64,000 bases of DNA from Helicoverpa zea (GCF_022581195.2 NC_061461.1:5146001-5210000); one strand, 5' to 3'; positions 1-12,231 are shown, counted from the stretch's first letter. The notes: a model not told the origin generated them from the letters alone. Translations and numbers: made by a program.

Positions 1-43
1 GTACTTTTACGGATTTTGTCGCGGTTATATTAATATTATTTAA

Positions 44-112
44 TCCCGACGTTTCGGACCCTCTACAGCATCCATGGTCACGGGCAGACTAAGGTGTTGG
101 TCGTCTTGATAT
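44..112 (+). repeat. Fragment of a dispersed lepidopteran repeat
   Basis: The stretch with ATCCCGACGTTTCGGACC followed by CCATGGTCACGGGCAGAC resembles a repeat seen in many lepidopteran genomes. It is a short fragment with no visible ends or duplication. Assignment is from memory of the motif, not from a search. Confidence 0.35.
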
Positions 113-1020
113 TATAGTTAAAAAACTACACTACATTCTGTTGATTATTATTGACAATACTATTCACGCAAAACGAGCTCACTGTATCTTGAGGTTTAGC
201 ATTAGGCTTGGCTTTGGATTTAATAGTTTCTATGATGGGGTTTCCAAGCAGTTGGTAATATCAATTGAAGACAAAAGAAAAATATAATTAAATAAGGACA
301 GAAAGTGTAAGCAATTTAAAAGCACTTGAATTCTCTTTAAGGTCAAGGCTTAAATTCAACAATTTCTTTTGGAGAAAAGCCAAAGTCCTTTAGATCTAGG
401 CAAGGAGCCAGGTAATAGGAGGTACGTTTTGACATCAGCATTTTTCAAATATTAAGGTAAGTTTGTGGAAAATTCCACTGTAATAGAGAATGGTCTATGA
501 CTCCCCGGTATCAGAATATATGTTATTACGAAATTGTCTACTAGTCCAATTGTGTACCACGTATTTTAAAAATGCAATAGTGGTTTGTTCTATATTTGTC
601 GCAATATTTTGACTGCATTAAAATCTCGTCTAAAGTTATTATTTATTAGAAAAATAAACTGTTATTTGCTTACAAATTCAACCTTCAAGGAGCTAACACT
701 GTTAACCATTTCCCTCGGTTACGAGAAAAATGTTAGTGTAAAATTTTCTTCAGCCTTATTTGCATACAAAAATTTTCCGATGTAGCTTCTTTTTATGATA
801 AAATATTTAAAAACAACGTCGTGCAGACTTCAGCGACTGCACCAAGTATTCCTTGAGGGAACCGAATGTAAGAAAGAAAACTGCAAGACACTTGAGTTTT
901 TCCGCTTCTTTGAGTTGATGCGTTATTTTTATAACATTTCCCAACATTCAACCGTAATTTATTCTTAACGTATGTAAAATTATGGTATAAAGATTTTTAT
1001 AACATTACTTATTTTCATCT
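113..1020. other. AT-rich non-coding DNA
   Basis: I see no supported exon, repeat or RNA gene here. The only ORF of note (585-785) has no recognisable domain and starts with a non-ATG codon. Confidence 0.5.
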
Positions 1021-1026
1021 TTTATT
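1021..1026 (-). terminator. Candidate poly(A) signal of paralog B
   Basis: A minus-strand AATAAA at 1026-1021 is the first full hexamer I noticed downstream of the paralog B stop at 1707. If used, the 3' UTR would be about 680 nt. Transcript data would decide. Confidence 0.25.
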
Positions 1027-1706
1027 GCAATTGCATATTATCACGGTAAAAGAGAATCACAGAATAATTTTTCATTAATACATATTATATTAAAAGTGCA
1101 TTATTGATCATTCCTTGACGATTAAACCAAGTCATTCGCAGAGTTAACGTTACATCCATTCAAAATAGCACCTATCAGGGACACAGACCAACTTCCAAAC
1201 CAATTCGGTAATCGAAACAAAAGTTTTCAAATCAACTATTCCATGCATGTACAGAATGCACCCAAATGTAAAATTGGACTCCGATACATATATCCAGATC
1301 AGCGGTTCAGAGTTTTAGTACCGACGAGCCCACGAATGTTTCCACCAGATGAAATCCTTCAAAGGGATGCACCCGCAACCGTGAAATTCAATTAGATTAT
1401 GGATACCTACGGACTCTAGGGCTTGCCCCTCTGATCTCGGCTGCTTTCTTCAAAGTATTCCCAAGTCGCCGTCTGCTTTAACGTTGAATGGAATAAGTAT
1501 GGACATTTCATCAGTTAGAATGTCTCGCTTCAAAATCTGCTGATAAAAATCGTAGCAAGAATGCGCATTTAAAAATAAAGTAAAAATCATTGAACGTCAA
1601 ATAATTAGATAAACACATCAAAATTAAACAACGCTTTTTTACTAAAATGCAAAACAACATAACAAAAGTAAATTTTGATACAAAAAGACTTTTCCTTCTG
1701 ATTGTC

Positions 1707-3417
1707 TTAAAGGATGAAATCATAAAGCGCCACAATGGTATCATAGTTGCAGAGGTCGCGGTCACAAATTGACCACCAGTAGTTGTACAGCGGTGATTTG
1801 ATGCAACCCCGCCAAATATAGCCATCAGCCCTGAGCGCTCTCACTGCACAAACTTCATCTAAATTGCAGTCTTCCACTGGTAAATTAGCACTGAAATTAA
1901 GCACTATTTTAGCATTACATATCACGTTACATATAAATCCGCTTTACCTAATCAATGCCAATAATCCAAATAGTTTGACTTGTCTAAATATGCAAATATC
2001 ATAAAATACTGTTGCCTAGTTTTTACTGGACGTGTGATTTATAAATATTTATGTAAAAGTTAGTTAGAATGTCAAAAAACGTCACGTTAGAATAAAAAAT
2101 GTTACAGTTTGAAATCAAACTGGAACGAATGATATAAATTGTTAACCGCCTAAAAATAAACGTACTCACATGTTTCCTTCTAAACAGTTTGCACTATCGA
2201 GCATATCACCAGTTTTGGTGGTCGTGTTAACTTCACATCTCAGGCAAGACATATCTTTAAACACAGATTTTCTAAAATGCCTCGTACGTGAGAGCTCAAT
2301 AACATTATCGACCCAATCTCGCTTGTGGGAGAACATAAACGGCATCTCAGAAATGGATAGGTAGTTGCAAAGATTGCAGGAACACACGTAGGTGGTGAGA
2401 TTGTGATTTACGTTGAAACATCCACGATCCATTATCCCAAAAGGCGTGTGCAGCGAATAACACAAATCATCGTCACGTTCGCACATTACTGACGTTATTC
2501 TGAAAATTCAATATTCACAAGAGAAAGCAATTTTCCAAATATGAAGAGTAAACTAGGAATGAACTCATGTATACATATTTGTTTACGCTATTTTGTTTGG
2601 GAAAAACTAGCATATCAATTATGATGCTGTCTCTGATGTGAAACAAGCTGATACCGTACAATACGTATACGGTATAGTGTGTTTAAATAACAACTCATTC
2701 TGTAATAACCTATACTCACAATTTGTTTTTGGGATCATTACAATCTTCTGACTCAATGTTATTGCACATTATACATGACCGCCTCGGGTCACTCAGCTCT
2801 CCATCAACTTCCGTAGAATTGCGACTATTTGCAAACCCAACGATATCTCGTTCCTTTTTATCAGGTTTAGAATTAAATTTTGTATCTTTATAAAGATGCA
2901 TAATTTCGTTCCTTCTATTTATTTCATTGCTGTCGGTACTTTCCTGCTTCTTTTCTAGCAAAGTAGTAAGAGGTACGTTTTCATCTACTTCAGTTGTATC
3001 GGTCATATCGGTAGATTGTGCAGTAGTAGAAATACTAGTGCTATTCATATTGACTTCACTCATAAAAATATCAAGAATTGGTTTATGTTTAACTGGTTCT
3101 AACGTTATCGTTGTTTCGGGCACAATACTTGTATTAGGTATAATTTCTGGTATTTTCTTTTTCAAAGCAATTTTTTTTATTTTTGTTGTTTCTGCAGTGT
3201 CGACTAGGTCGTTAAAGATTTCTCTCACATTTTTGACCAGAAACGATACTAAATTTTGGGATTCCTCTGTTTCGGTTGTCTCAAAAAAATCTGTCTCACC
3301 GATTTCTTCTACTTTTCGTCTAAAGTACGGTAGGTGTGTATGACTTTTGGTATTTTCTTTTTGCTCGCATTTTACATTAATAATAAATAAAAGTAAATAA
3401 AAAAATCTTCTGTTCAT
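1707..3417 (-). CDS. Two-domain Ly6/uPAR-like (three-finger) protein, downstream paralog B
   Basis: Three minus-strand exons: 3417-2720, 2499-2170 and 1890-1707 (TAA stop). Donors are GTGAGT, GTGAGT; acceptors are TTTTCAG and AATTTCAG; both introns are in phase 2. The sum is 1212 nt, 403 residues. I chose the ATG at 3417 because the signal peptide (MNRRFFYLLLFIINVKC) starts there; an in-frame ATG at 3465 would add 16 polar residues. Residues 20-211 are a long Thr/Ser/Glu-rich, probably disordered spacer with basic patches, ending in RR just before the first cysteine. Domain 1 spans 215-278 (CIMC, DC, VMC, LC, RGC, VCSCNLCN) and domain 2 spans 318-391 (CLRC, NC, DC, VC, RGC, ICDRDLCN). Architecture, intron positions and phases match the neighbour 222 bp upstream, so this is a tandem duplicate. 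Only 12 residues follow the last CN, with no hydrophobic anchor, so it may be secreted, or a further exon is missing. Confidence 0.8.
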
Positions 3418-3564
3418 TGTTCTATTCTTGGTTAATGGCAAGTGATTCGTCGATGTCCATGTCATGTTGTAATCAAAATTGAAGTTTGGCGTACTTTCGA
3501 GATGCTTTTGAGAGTCAGTTTAAAACGTCAAGTTACATAATAGACGGCCTTTTTGATGCAAAAT

Positions 3565-3586
3565 TTTATTACAAAAAGATTTTATT
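3565..3586 (-). terminator. Poly(A) signals of paralog A
   Basis: Two AATAAA hexamers on the minus strand (plus-strand tttatt at 3565-3570 and 3581-3586) lie 53-74 nt past the TGA stop of paralog A and before the start of paralog B. They support separate transcripts rather than one read-through gene. Confidence 0.5.
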
Positions 3587-3638
3587 AGATGAATTATTCC
3601 AAGGTGTAATTCATTTTGCATATCTAAATAAAATTAAA

Positions 3639-4876
3639 TCAAATGCATTTGATAGATTTTAGGATTATCGTGAGTATTAGATATAAATTATATTTGTACA
3701 CATTATGTGAACTTGAGACGACAACAGGTCTCCTTTTCCTCCTTGCAGGATCGTCTTTCAGTTTGATATCATTTGAACGCAATTTTAATTTTTCTGTAGG
3801 ATTTGGGAATTTATCGGAATTGCACTCAGTATTATTGCAAAAGAAAAAAATTGAATTAAATATTGGCTTATCAATGCATCCTCTGGATACAAAATCTATC
3901 TCATCATCAATATTTGTGTAACAAAGCTGGTTGTTGGCACACACCATGTAATCTGCACTGTAAAAAAACAAATAGGGATTATAGGACTATAAAAAATGTA
4001 TAATCATTAGGTACATATATTAATATTGTAAGTAACTTACTTCTTGCCATATCTACAGTTTTTATCAGACGTTGGATTTGTCCCTTTAGTTTCACAAACT
4101 TTACACATTAGATCCATTGCATACAGAGGCGTTTGAAGACGAGCGTTATCATATTCCCAATCGCTGATTTTCTTATAATCGTAATGCTGTGTGTCGAAAG
4201 AAGGTTTGTCGTTACAGAGAGGACATTTACATACAAATGTCCTATTTACCCGTCCAGGTAATATACAACCCCTTTTGATGAATTTAGGATTAATTTCTAT
4301 GTAACAGTGCTCAGCGTCAGCACACTTCTTTGTTGGCATACTGAAAAGATTTTTTATTTCTATTAATATGTTTTAATGTATGAAAAAACAAAATGTGGAG
4401 TAGAACTTGTAGAAATCGCAATATGAAATTCGGTCAATAAGTTTAGTTAAATGAAATATAATTTCAGAGGTGGGAAAACTGAAATACGGAAGAATGTACC
4501 TCATGCCTTCATAACAGTTATCATCACTTTTTGACGAAGTGTTCCCAAAGCATGCAAAACACTCCATTCCATAAGGACTCGAGCCATTGTACACATCCCT
4601 TGATTTCCTCGCAACTCTGGCCTCAGGCGTGTTTGTTTGGTCTTCTTCCTTCTCTGTAGTAGAACTTACTTCAACATCTGTTGTAAAAAAAACATCATCA
4701 AAATTTTGATCATCATCTTCCACTGTATTAGCTGATATAATTGAAGTATCGTCCACAATTGTCTCTGTGAAATAGAGAACTTCTTCAGATATATTCTCAT
4801 AGTCAGGTCTGATCCCTTGTATTAATGAAAATAATACAAAAAGACTTAAAAGATTTTGCGCATTTACGACTAACAT
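3639..4876 (-). CDS. Two-domain Ly6/uPAR-like (three-finger) protein, upstream paralog A
   Basis: Three exons on the minus strand: 4876-4500, 4340-4041 and 3957-3639 (TGA stop), joined by GT-AG introns, both in phase 2. The sum is 996 nt, a 331-residue protein. Residues 1-21 form a signal peptide (LLSLFVLFSLIQG core). Residues 22-103 are an acidic, Thr/Ser-rich spacer ending in a basic stretch (RVARKSR). Three-finger domain 1 spans residues 106-169 (CFAC, NC, KKC, EHC, RGC, VCKCPLCN) and domain 2 spans 205-272 (CKVC, NC, MVC, LC, RGC, CNNTECN). The C-x2-C start, RGC and terminal CN are hallmarks of the insect Ly6/Quiver-type family, whose members are secreted or GPI-anchored and often bind channels or receptors. 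A polybasic RRKRR (298-302) precedes SSS and a hydrophobic tail (317-331), which could be a GPI signal or a short membrane segment. Splicing is inferred from frame, consensus sites and the matching paralog. The ligand and exact role are unknown. Confidence 0.82.
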
Positions 4877-7800
4877 TTTGCAGGTTATTTTAATAAGAAA
4901 GGTAATGTCATTCGCTTTTTTAATTTACGTGAAAGATGCTACAAAAGAAGTTTCGTTTTCAGATTTCGAAAGGAGTTTGTTTCAAAGTTCTCTCAATTTG
5001 GTTTTAAAACCAAGAACACAAGATAACATTTTACTCAAAAATATTTAATTTCAACTTCGTTGAAAATATTGCAGTTATGCAAACATGGTCTCTTACATTT
5101 TTTTCTAAGGAAGAGAGCATGTTATTGTTCCATTATACCTACCAACACAAAGAACATTGTGTAACTGCCTTAACATGGAACCCTTCAAGGATGAAGCGGA
5201 CCAAAAATTGCACAAGGAAAATTACATGTTGTAAGTTTGAGACCATAAAACAATAAACAGCAGAACGGACTATTAAGTAAATTGCTAAATTTCTTTGGCC
5301 TACAGCTCCGGCCATACAATTTTACACTTTACTTCACTTGTTTCATTAAAATTCTGAATATACAAAAATTAAGTAAATTGCTCTCACTTTTGGAGCTTTT
5401 GGGATGCGAAATATTATTTTGAAAATATACTCACCAGATGCAGAAAAACAAAGTAGGGTTGAAAGCTAGAAGCTCACAGTTGTGTATTTATCCACAGCAT
5501 GTGTGTTTTGTGTCTTAGCACCACAACACGACACAATAATGTAATTTTAGCTCGAAACTAGACGTATTGTGAGATACTTGTTTAAATTCTAGTATCAAGT
5601 TTGCAGTTAGTAATGGTCATAGGAATATAGGTACCTGTTTGCATTCATAGCACTGGAGTGATGTATATGAAAGCAGATACTATAATCCGTATGGGAACGC
5701 AAATGTTCGTTACTGTTACAATGCACGGTCAAGCACGATATGTAAGGACTAACCAGCGTTAAAGGAAACTTGATAACACCTCTATGCGTTATTGATGCGC
5801 TACAAACATCCAGTTAGGGATTTCCAGATGCGGTAATACTGAAATATTTCGATTTTCAACCAATTTCTGAAATGAAAGTATGGTTATATGACCTTGAAAC
5901 TGTAAAGAGCACACTTAAATAATTAAAAAAAAAAAAGAAGATATTTTGTGCTGCGATTTATACCAGCATAATCCTTTCGCTAAAAAACAGTGTTATGGCA
6001 ACAAAAAAAACAATGTGGATAATCAGAGCAATTTTAACCACAAACTAATAAGATAAGTAAGTATACCGACTTCCCGCAACAGCGTGTAAACACTCAAAAC
6101 ATAATTATCGTCTCACGTCAAAAGTGCAAATTGGGAGCCATACACCATACACACAACTCCTTACATCGAGTTGAAAGGCTAATAGTAACTATTCAGTAAT
6201 CACGCATCTCCTGGAATAACGTCTTCTCACGTCCATGAACGTCGGTCCCTCGGCACGATGCCACGCTATAATTCAACCCAATAATGATTCATATAAATTT
6301 GCGAAACGACCGAGAGGTGCAAACTGTAAGAGTGAGCGATGCAGTGTATAATTTGCTAGAGTACAGGCCGCGGGCGGATTATGTAGTGTTGCCAACACGT
6401 ATGCAGAGACCTATCGATACAATTTAAACGGTGTGCCGCAACGTGTATGTATTTTTATGGGCGACGTGAGTTTATGGGTGATCGTGACGTTGCTAGTTTT
6501 AAAATATTGAACTGAGATAAGTCACTGCAATAAAAATATCCATCAAAATGTTATACCTTGTATGTATCAACTGACAATGACAATGAAATATATTTGATAT
6601 AATACTAAATCCTATCATATAATTTTCCATGTTGCTATAACGTAAACATGCATAACGAAACCTGAACAATGTGTGTTGTTCAAACAATCAAGCATTAGCT
6701 GGATTATGTAAACACGATTCATATTTCAGCTTCAATAGACGCATAATTAACATTTAATTTAATAGTCATTGCAATCTATTACCGTGAGCTAAACAAAGCT
6801 GTATAATATCGATAAAATTTTAATGTCTATTGTTCGCAGCACTAGCAAAGCGTGTCATTTGGTTTTTATCATCATGATTAAGTTTCGCTTATTGAAGCAT
6901 CACCTTGCATGGCCGGTGATTGCAAGAAGTTGGCGTTAAAAGGAAAAATGAAGTAAATCGATATTTAACAGACATCGATCAAGTAAGTATCAAGGTTATT
7001 TTAAAACAGCCTTGACGAGTTAATAACTGCTTTTATACTTTATGCTAGTGTATTTATGTAAATGTACTGCCTTGTGATAAGATCCGCCTTGAGTAAAGAA
7101 AGTAGGCGTATTGGTAGTTTTCAAGTTCCAATAAGGATTTGACTATGTACTAAATCAGGTAATTACTATCCAGCTAAATTACAACTGTCTACGAATCTAC
7201 ACATTTGATAGGAAACTGACTACTGACGGGAAGACTTAGGAATTAATAACCACTTATGACAGGCTCTTGCAAGTTCCCAGATTTCAGGACAAGATGTATT
7301 GTGTTACAGGACTTAATGATCGGTCGGCTGTCTCCGTCTCCGAGTAACCACTTCGTCACAGTCCTCATGTTACCTTACCGATATTCATTCGATATTCACT
7401 AACGACCATCACTAGTATGCTTCTTGTTAAGGCACATTCACAACAATAAGGAGAAACTTGTTACCGGTAACTGTGTTGGAATTAGTTTTATTTTAGTGGT
7501 AAATAAAGATGTATTATAGGTTTTTGTTGCAAATAAAGAGTGGATTATAACTATCCCGAAGATTTTTTTTCTTAAAAGGTTGTCAATTTATTATCACCCC
7601 AAGGAAAAAGGGTTGCCTATGCCACATACTCCTACGTAATATACCTACGTATATATCTCATAGCCATGTAAACGAAAGTAATTCAGAATTAGTATTCGTG
7701 TAACGTATAACGCGCAGAGTAATATCTATGAACCTTCGCGAAGTAATAACTGTTCCGCGAAGAAAAATAATATAACGTGAAATAACCTCCATTATATATA

Positions 7801-10800
7801 AAATTCTCGAATGGGTAACGACTAGCCTTTTTATTTTTTACTGTTCATTTCCTTGGAGTAAAATTGTCGTCAGTGGTAAAGGAGTTTATATGGCATTCAG
7901 GCAGAATGTTAGTGCTTTTGCTTTTTAAAAAGAGAACTAGCTTAAAGATGTTTAAAAGGCTGGGTTTGCATACTCTGCATGCCCCTTTAGTCCATGCAAG
8001 TTACGCGCCATTGTCAATTCGTCACGTCACAGCGACGATATTACAATCTTACAATATTATCGAGCCATTAGTACTTGTAAACTAAGCTTTGCATCATTTG
8101 TCAAATCATGTCATATGAACTGCAAACCTTTGTTTACTCTTTGGATCGCCGTCATTGTCTATGACTCAACTACGTTTTTTTTTTAATATATTTATTTACC
8201 CGACTTTTAACGAATTTTCATAATATTTATGTGATATTGTCTGTAAATGGAATTGCTTATATTTGTTATATCATTATTGGATTAGATAACAGGCGTACTT
8301 TTGGATGTTCTACGAATATTATGTCACCTAGTTTACCATCCTCATCATCATACAAAAAACGTTTTTGTCGTATTTTCAAAGTTACTTATAAACTCTATTC
8401 CCTTTTCGACGATTAAGTTAGGGCTAATTTTGTTTCTTAAGTTATTTGTTCTCATTGAATTTATAGCCGGTGCGCGTCAAGAACAGTTGAAGAATTCCAC
8501 TTTAAATGTATAATTTGATCTAATTTAGAAACTTATCTAATGAAAAGAGTTTGATCTTTTGCTGATACGCCTTTTAAGTTTAGTTCTAGTAGTAAATTAA
8601 TGGCTCTCTTTCTTGACGAAAAAATGTTAAATGGATATAACGAGCGGATGGATAAAATTAATCAAAGTTAGGTTATCTAACAATCTTTATTGGGTTAAAT
8701 TCTCAACTTCTTTCGTAGTGTATTTTTAGTCAAAAAAATTTATAAAACTCTGAACTGAAAATAGGTATGTGTTGAATTTACTCAATACTCAATACTTTTA
8801 TTGCTTTCCACGTGTATTCTTAGGTGGGTAATACTTATAAATAATTTAGATGGTGATAGATTGGTATAGATAAAATAGATATATTTTACTATAACTACAT
8901 GTTTTCAGTAAAAGATTTCACAGAAGAGCAATCTATTTTAATTAGGTACCACGTAATTATACGGCTTTCAGAAAATAATTATCATGTAAAAAAATTCAAA
9001 GAACGGATGCTTAAAATATTCTTAGTAAATACCAGAAGTAGTTAGGTATGTAATACATTTTGAGTCTACATATTATATTTGTTACTATGATTTTTTTCAT
9101 AAAGAAATTAGGTTACCTACCAGAAGACTCAGTGAAGTGGAGAAGTCGATAAGCTTACACGAGTGTTCCTTTGAAGATATTTTTACATCTGCGCGTATTT
9201 TGAGGATTATAAACATTTTCCTCGCCTTTTTATGGCGCTAAACTGTATTTACAGATCAACTGTCGCCTAATGATACTGGTACTAAGATGGTGGCTTCAGA
9301 TTCACATAGAACTACAGATCAACTAACTTCGGAAAGTAAATAAAACCCGGACTGAATTCGGAGTCTTATTTAATTTTTGAGAGGATTTGTGGTAGCATCT
9401 GAACCTTAATTGAATGACTGTTCTAAAAATTACGAGACCAATGAGAATGTTAACTAAAATGGTAACCATTATTATAGAAGATTTACATAACTGTACTTCT
9501 CTAGTTTTATAGTTTCCGCTAGCTTCAAAATAATAACCATTGAACGTATGGGCAATATCGATACAAAGTTATACTATAATACAGTAATAGCGAGCCTCCT
9601 CCCAACGCTTTAGAGTCCGCCAGACCGCTGGTCACACTGACCAAGGCGTTGTATAAATCCTCTTCCTTAATTTAATGTCGCATAAAATCACAGGTCGGCG
9701 CAGGCAAGCGTGCATCCCTCACAGCCTCGCCAGTGTGTACCTTTTTACCACCCATTGTAAAGTTTTTTATTACCTGTAATTTAATATACTTTGCTGAATC
9801 ACCGTGCAGTACATTGCCGCACAGTTTATGGTTTCATGAAGCGCACTTTGCATGTTCAAGTGTGCGTTCTATCTAGTGTGCTATTGCATTATAAGGTCAC
9901 ATCTTCAAGAAAAAAAATAGAAGCAATTTTCCTAATAATCTGATACTCCAAAGGTAGGTAAGTGCGGATATAAAAAGCGCTTCTCTAATCTAGGTTCATC
10001 TTTTTTATAGCATAATTTTAGCCGCAAGTTAAAAATGAAAATTCTTTTTCGCGCTCCAGATTTTTGAATCAGGTAAGCCTTTTGTAATGAAGTACGCGCT
10101 GTGTTTTTGTTTTGCCGGAATCCCGACAAACATCATTATACTAAATTGTTGGTTGAGCTAATATTGTAAAAGGTCCGCGAACTTCGTTATTCCTTGTGTA
10201 CTTTAAGAAAAAGTTACGCTACATCAAGTAACGTATAAGCTGTTCAAGTTTAATTTAATTTTGAATTTACTTTCTTTACTAAAGTGATACTACACGAAGA
10301 GTAATGACGCATGCGTCTTGGAAGTACTCTTGTAGAAAGCACTCGAGATTTCCCATATAGCCCAGTAGATTTTCATTTCAGCTAAGAGGCGTAACGTATT
10401 TTTTACGATACGCTCATATAATACATCTTTAGCAAGCCGCCTTTGGGGCATCTCTCTGACGGAATTGATTTTGCATTGTTCGTAAGTCAGTGTGTAGGTA
10501 TAATAGCTTTATCACGTTACAATTAATTGAATAGACTCTCTAATATGCTTAAACGTTGCGCGCTGTTAGATGATATCAGCTGGTATTAACAACTTAATGT
10601 AATACGAACTATATACTGGAATATGGGTTTAAACATAGACTCATTATGGCGTATCACATAAGTTGCATTGAAGATAGTTCGGTACTTAGTGTTGACTAAT
10701 ATGCAGCCTGCTTGCTGAAACTGATACAGTAGATTACTTTATTAGGAGCTAAACTTACAACTAGGTAATGACGTTTAATTGTTATGAAAAAAAGACAGAT

Positions 10801-11512
10801 AAATATTTAGAATAAAATCCATAATATATTTTTATGTTTGGATCTTCACAAATAATTTAAAAAATGACGCCGTACTCTTTGTGTTATCTTTACGGTTCGG
10901 TCAATAACAGCATTTTCATGTTAGTTATTTTAATACGGCCTGCCTTGAACCCTTGAAGTTTATTTTGATATAAACTTGTCTGCATCGTTGACTTTGTAAT
11001 TACCTTTTGTTTTTGGTCGAGTAGGTATATGCATATTATTTGTTACAAGGTACTGACCATTATAAAAGATAAGACAAATATAAAGTCCTGATTGACAAAA
11101 AAAATGTCTTCGTTTCACAGAAAAAGGATCAGATATTTTACTTCTTTAAATTTTGTATCTAGGTATTTTGTAATACGAATTATACCTACCAGCATCAACA
11201 GTAGCAAACAGTTCATATTTCTCATATAAATATGAACATAGAACTAGGATTTCTGTTACTACGTAATACCTTAGCTTTTAATCAGAGCTCCATAACATGT
11301 AGAGATACTGTGAAATTCAAAAGCTATAGAATTCAAGTAAATGCAAATATTCCTGTATATCTCTGAAAACAGTTTCCAATACAAAATCAATAGGTAATAT
11401 TATCAACATATGAATCCTACAAAGGCATATATGGTAAATTAAAAGGTATCTGAGAGTCACAAGATGCTTATAATTTACATACGCTGGTAATTACAATAGA
11501 AAGCTCCCCTTA
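4877..11512. other. Non-coding stretch upstream of the Ly6-like pair
   Basis: No supported coding exon. A strong minus-strand splice donor (CATCTG|GTGAGTATAT, exon end 5435) could close a 5' UTR exon of paralog A, but no good acceptor was found before its ATG. The segment 6190-6480 is richer in GC than its surroundings and could be a promoter. ORFs at 6499-6687, 7864-8513 and 9932-10129 are short and without domains. Confidence 0.4.
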
Positions 11513-11709
11513 TCTATACTTAATATTACAAAGAGGAAAACTTTGTTTGTTTGGTTGTAATGGATAAACTCAAAAACTACTGGATCGATTTTAAATATTC
11601 TTTCACCATTAGAAAGCTATATTATCTGCGCGTAACATAGGCTATATTTTATCCCGGTGAGGGCAGTAGCTCTCACGGGACGCGGGTGAAACCGCGGGAA
11701 AACGGCTAG
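11513..11709 (+). mobile_element. Small non-autonomous Helitron (Lep1-like)
   Basis: The element begins with TCTATACTTAATATTAC and ends with a GC-rich stem (CGCGGGTGAAACCGCGGG) followed by AAAACGG and the terminal CTAG. It sits exactly between an A (11512) and a T (11710), the target Helitrons use, and has no inverted ends or target duplication. At 197 bp it has no coding capacity, so it depends on a Rep-helicase supplied elsewhere. It closely resembles small Helitrons known from Lepidoptera. Confidence 0.75.
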
Positions 11710-11992
11710 TAATCAATATAGAACTTCTATTTCACTGAGATTGTTAACTTGTAATTTGGCAAATCTTATGTACATAACCCTGCTTTATTATAATGGATTC
11801 TTTTAGAGTTAATAAAGGTGAAAGTGGGTTTTAGAAAAAAAAAAATATGTACGTACTTACTAATGTATATTTTCTCTACTTATTAATGTAGGTATAATGC
11901 TTATTGTATCTAAAAGGACATACTACTTTAAGCACACTGAAAGATTAAGTGGTGATCCAAAAGTTTGATGGGTTTCATGCAAAGGTAAGAAA

Positions 11993-12005
11993 TCAATCTT
12001 TTTCT
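11993..12005 (+). repeat. Target-site duplication, left copy
   Basis: 13-bp direct repeat, identical to 12232-12244, bounding the GATGAT-tailed retroposon. Confidence 0.75.
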
Positions 12006-12231
12006 GGCTGTCATTGAACATCCTTGGCAGTCATTACGGGTAGTCAGAAGCCAGTAAGTCTGACACCAGTCTAACAGGGGTATTGGGTTCACCGGCTAAC
12101 TGGGTTGAGGAGGTCAGATAGGCAGTCGCTCCTTGTAAAGCGCTGGTACTCAGCTGAAGCCGGTTAGACTGGAAGCCGACCCCAACATAGTTGGGAAAAA
12201 GACTCGGGAGATGATGATGATGATGATGAAT
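12006..12231 (+). mobile_element. 5'-truncated RTE-like or SINE retroposon with GATGAT tail
   Basis: A 226-bp insertion flanked by a perfect 13-bp duplication (tcaatctttttct at 11993-12005 and 12232-12244). It ends with CCCAACATAGTTGGGAAAAA, then a GAT-repeat tail (about 12209-12229). Short tandem 3' tails are typical of RTE-clade LINEs and the SINEs that borrow their machinery, and this terminus is common in moths. No ORF remains. Confidence 0.75.

Noticed and set aside
1511..1825. 104-codon ORF on the minus strand
   Set aside because: Overlaps exon 3 of paralog B in another frame and runs into its 3' UTR; no motif.
2927..3343. 138-codon ORF on the plus strand
   Set aside because: It lies antisense to exon 1 of paralog B and mirrors its Thr/Ser/Glu-rich spacer as Val/Ser/Phe-rich sequence; no domain.
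3643..3921. 92-codon ORF on the plus strand
   Set aside because: Antisense to exon 3 of paralog A; the minus-strand reading has the cysteine pattern and splice sites.
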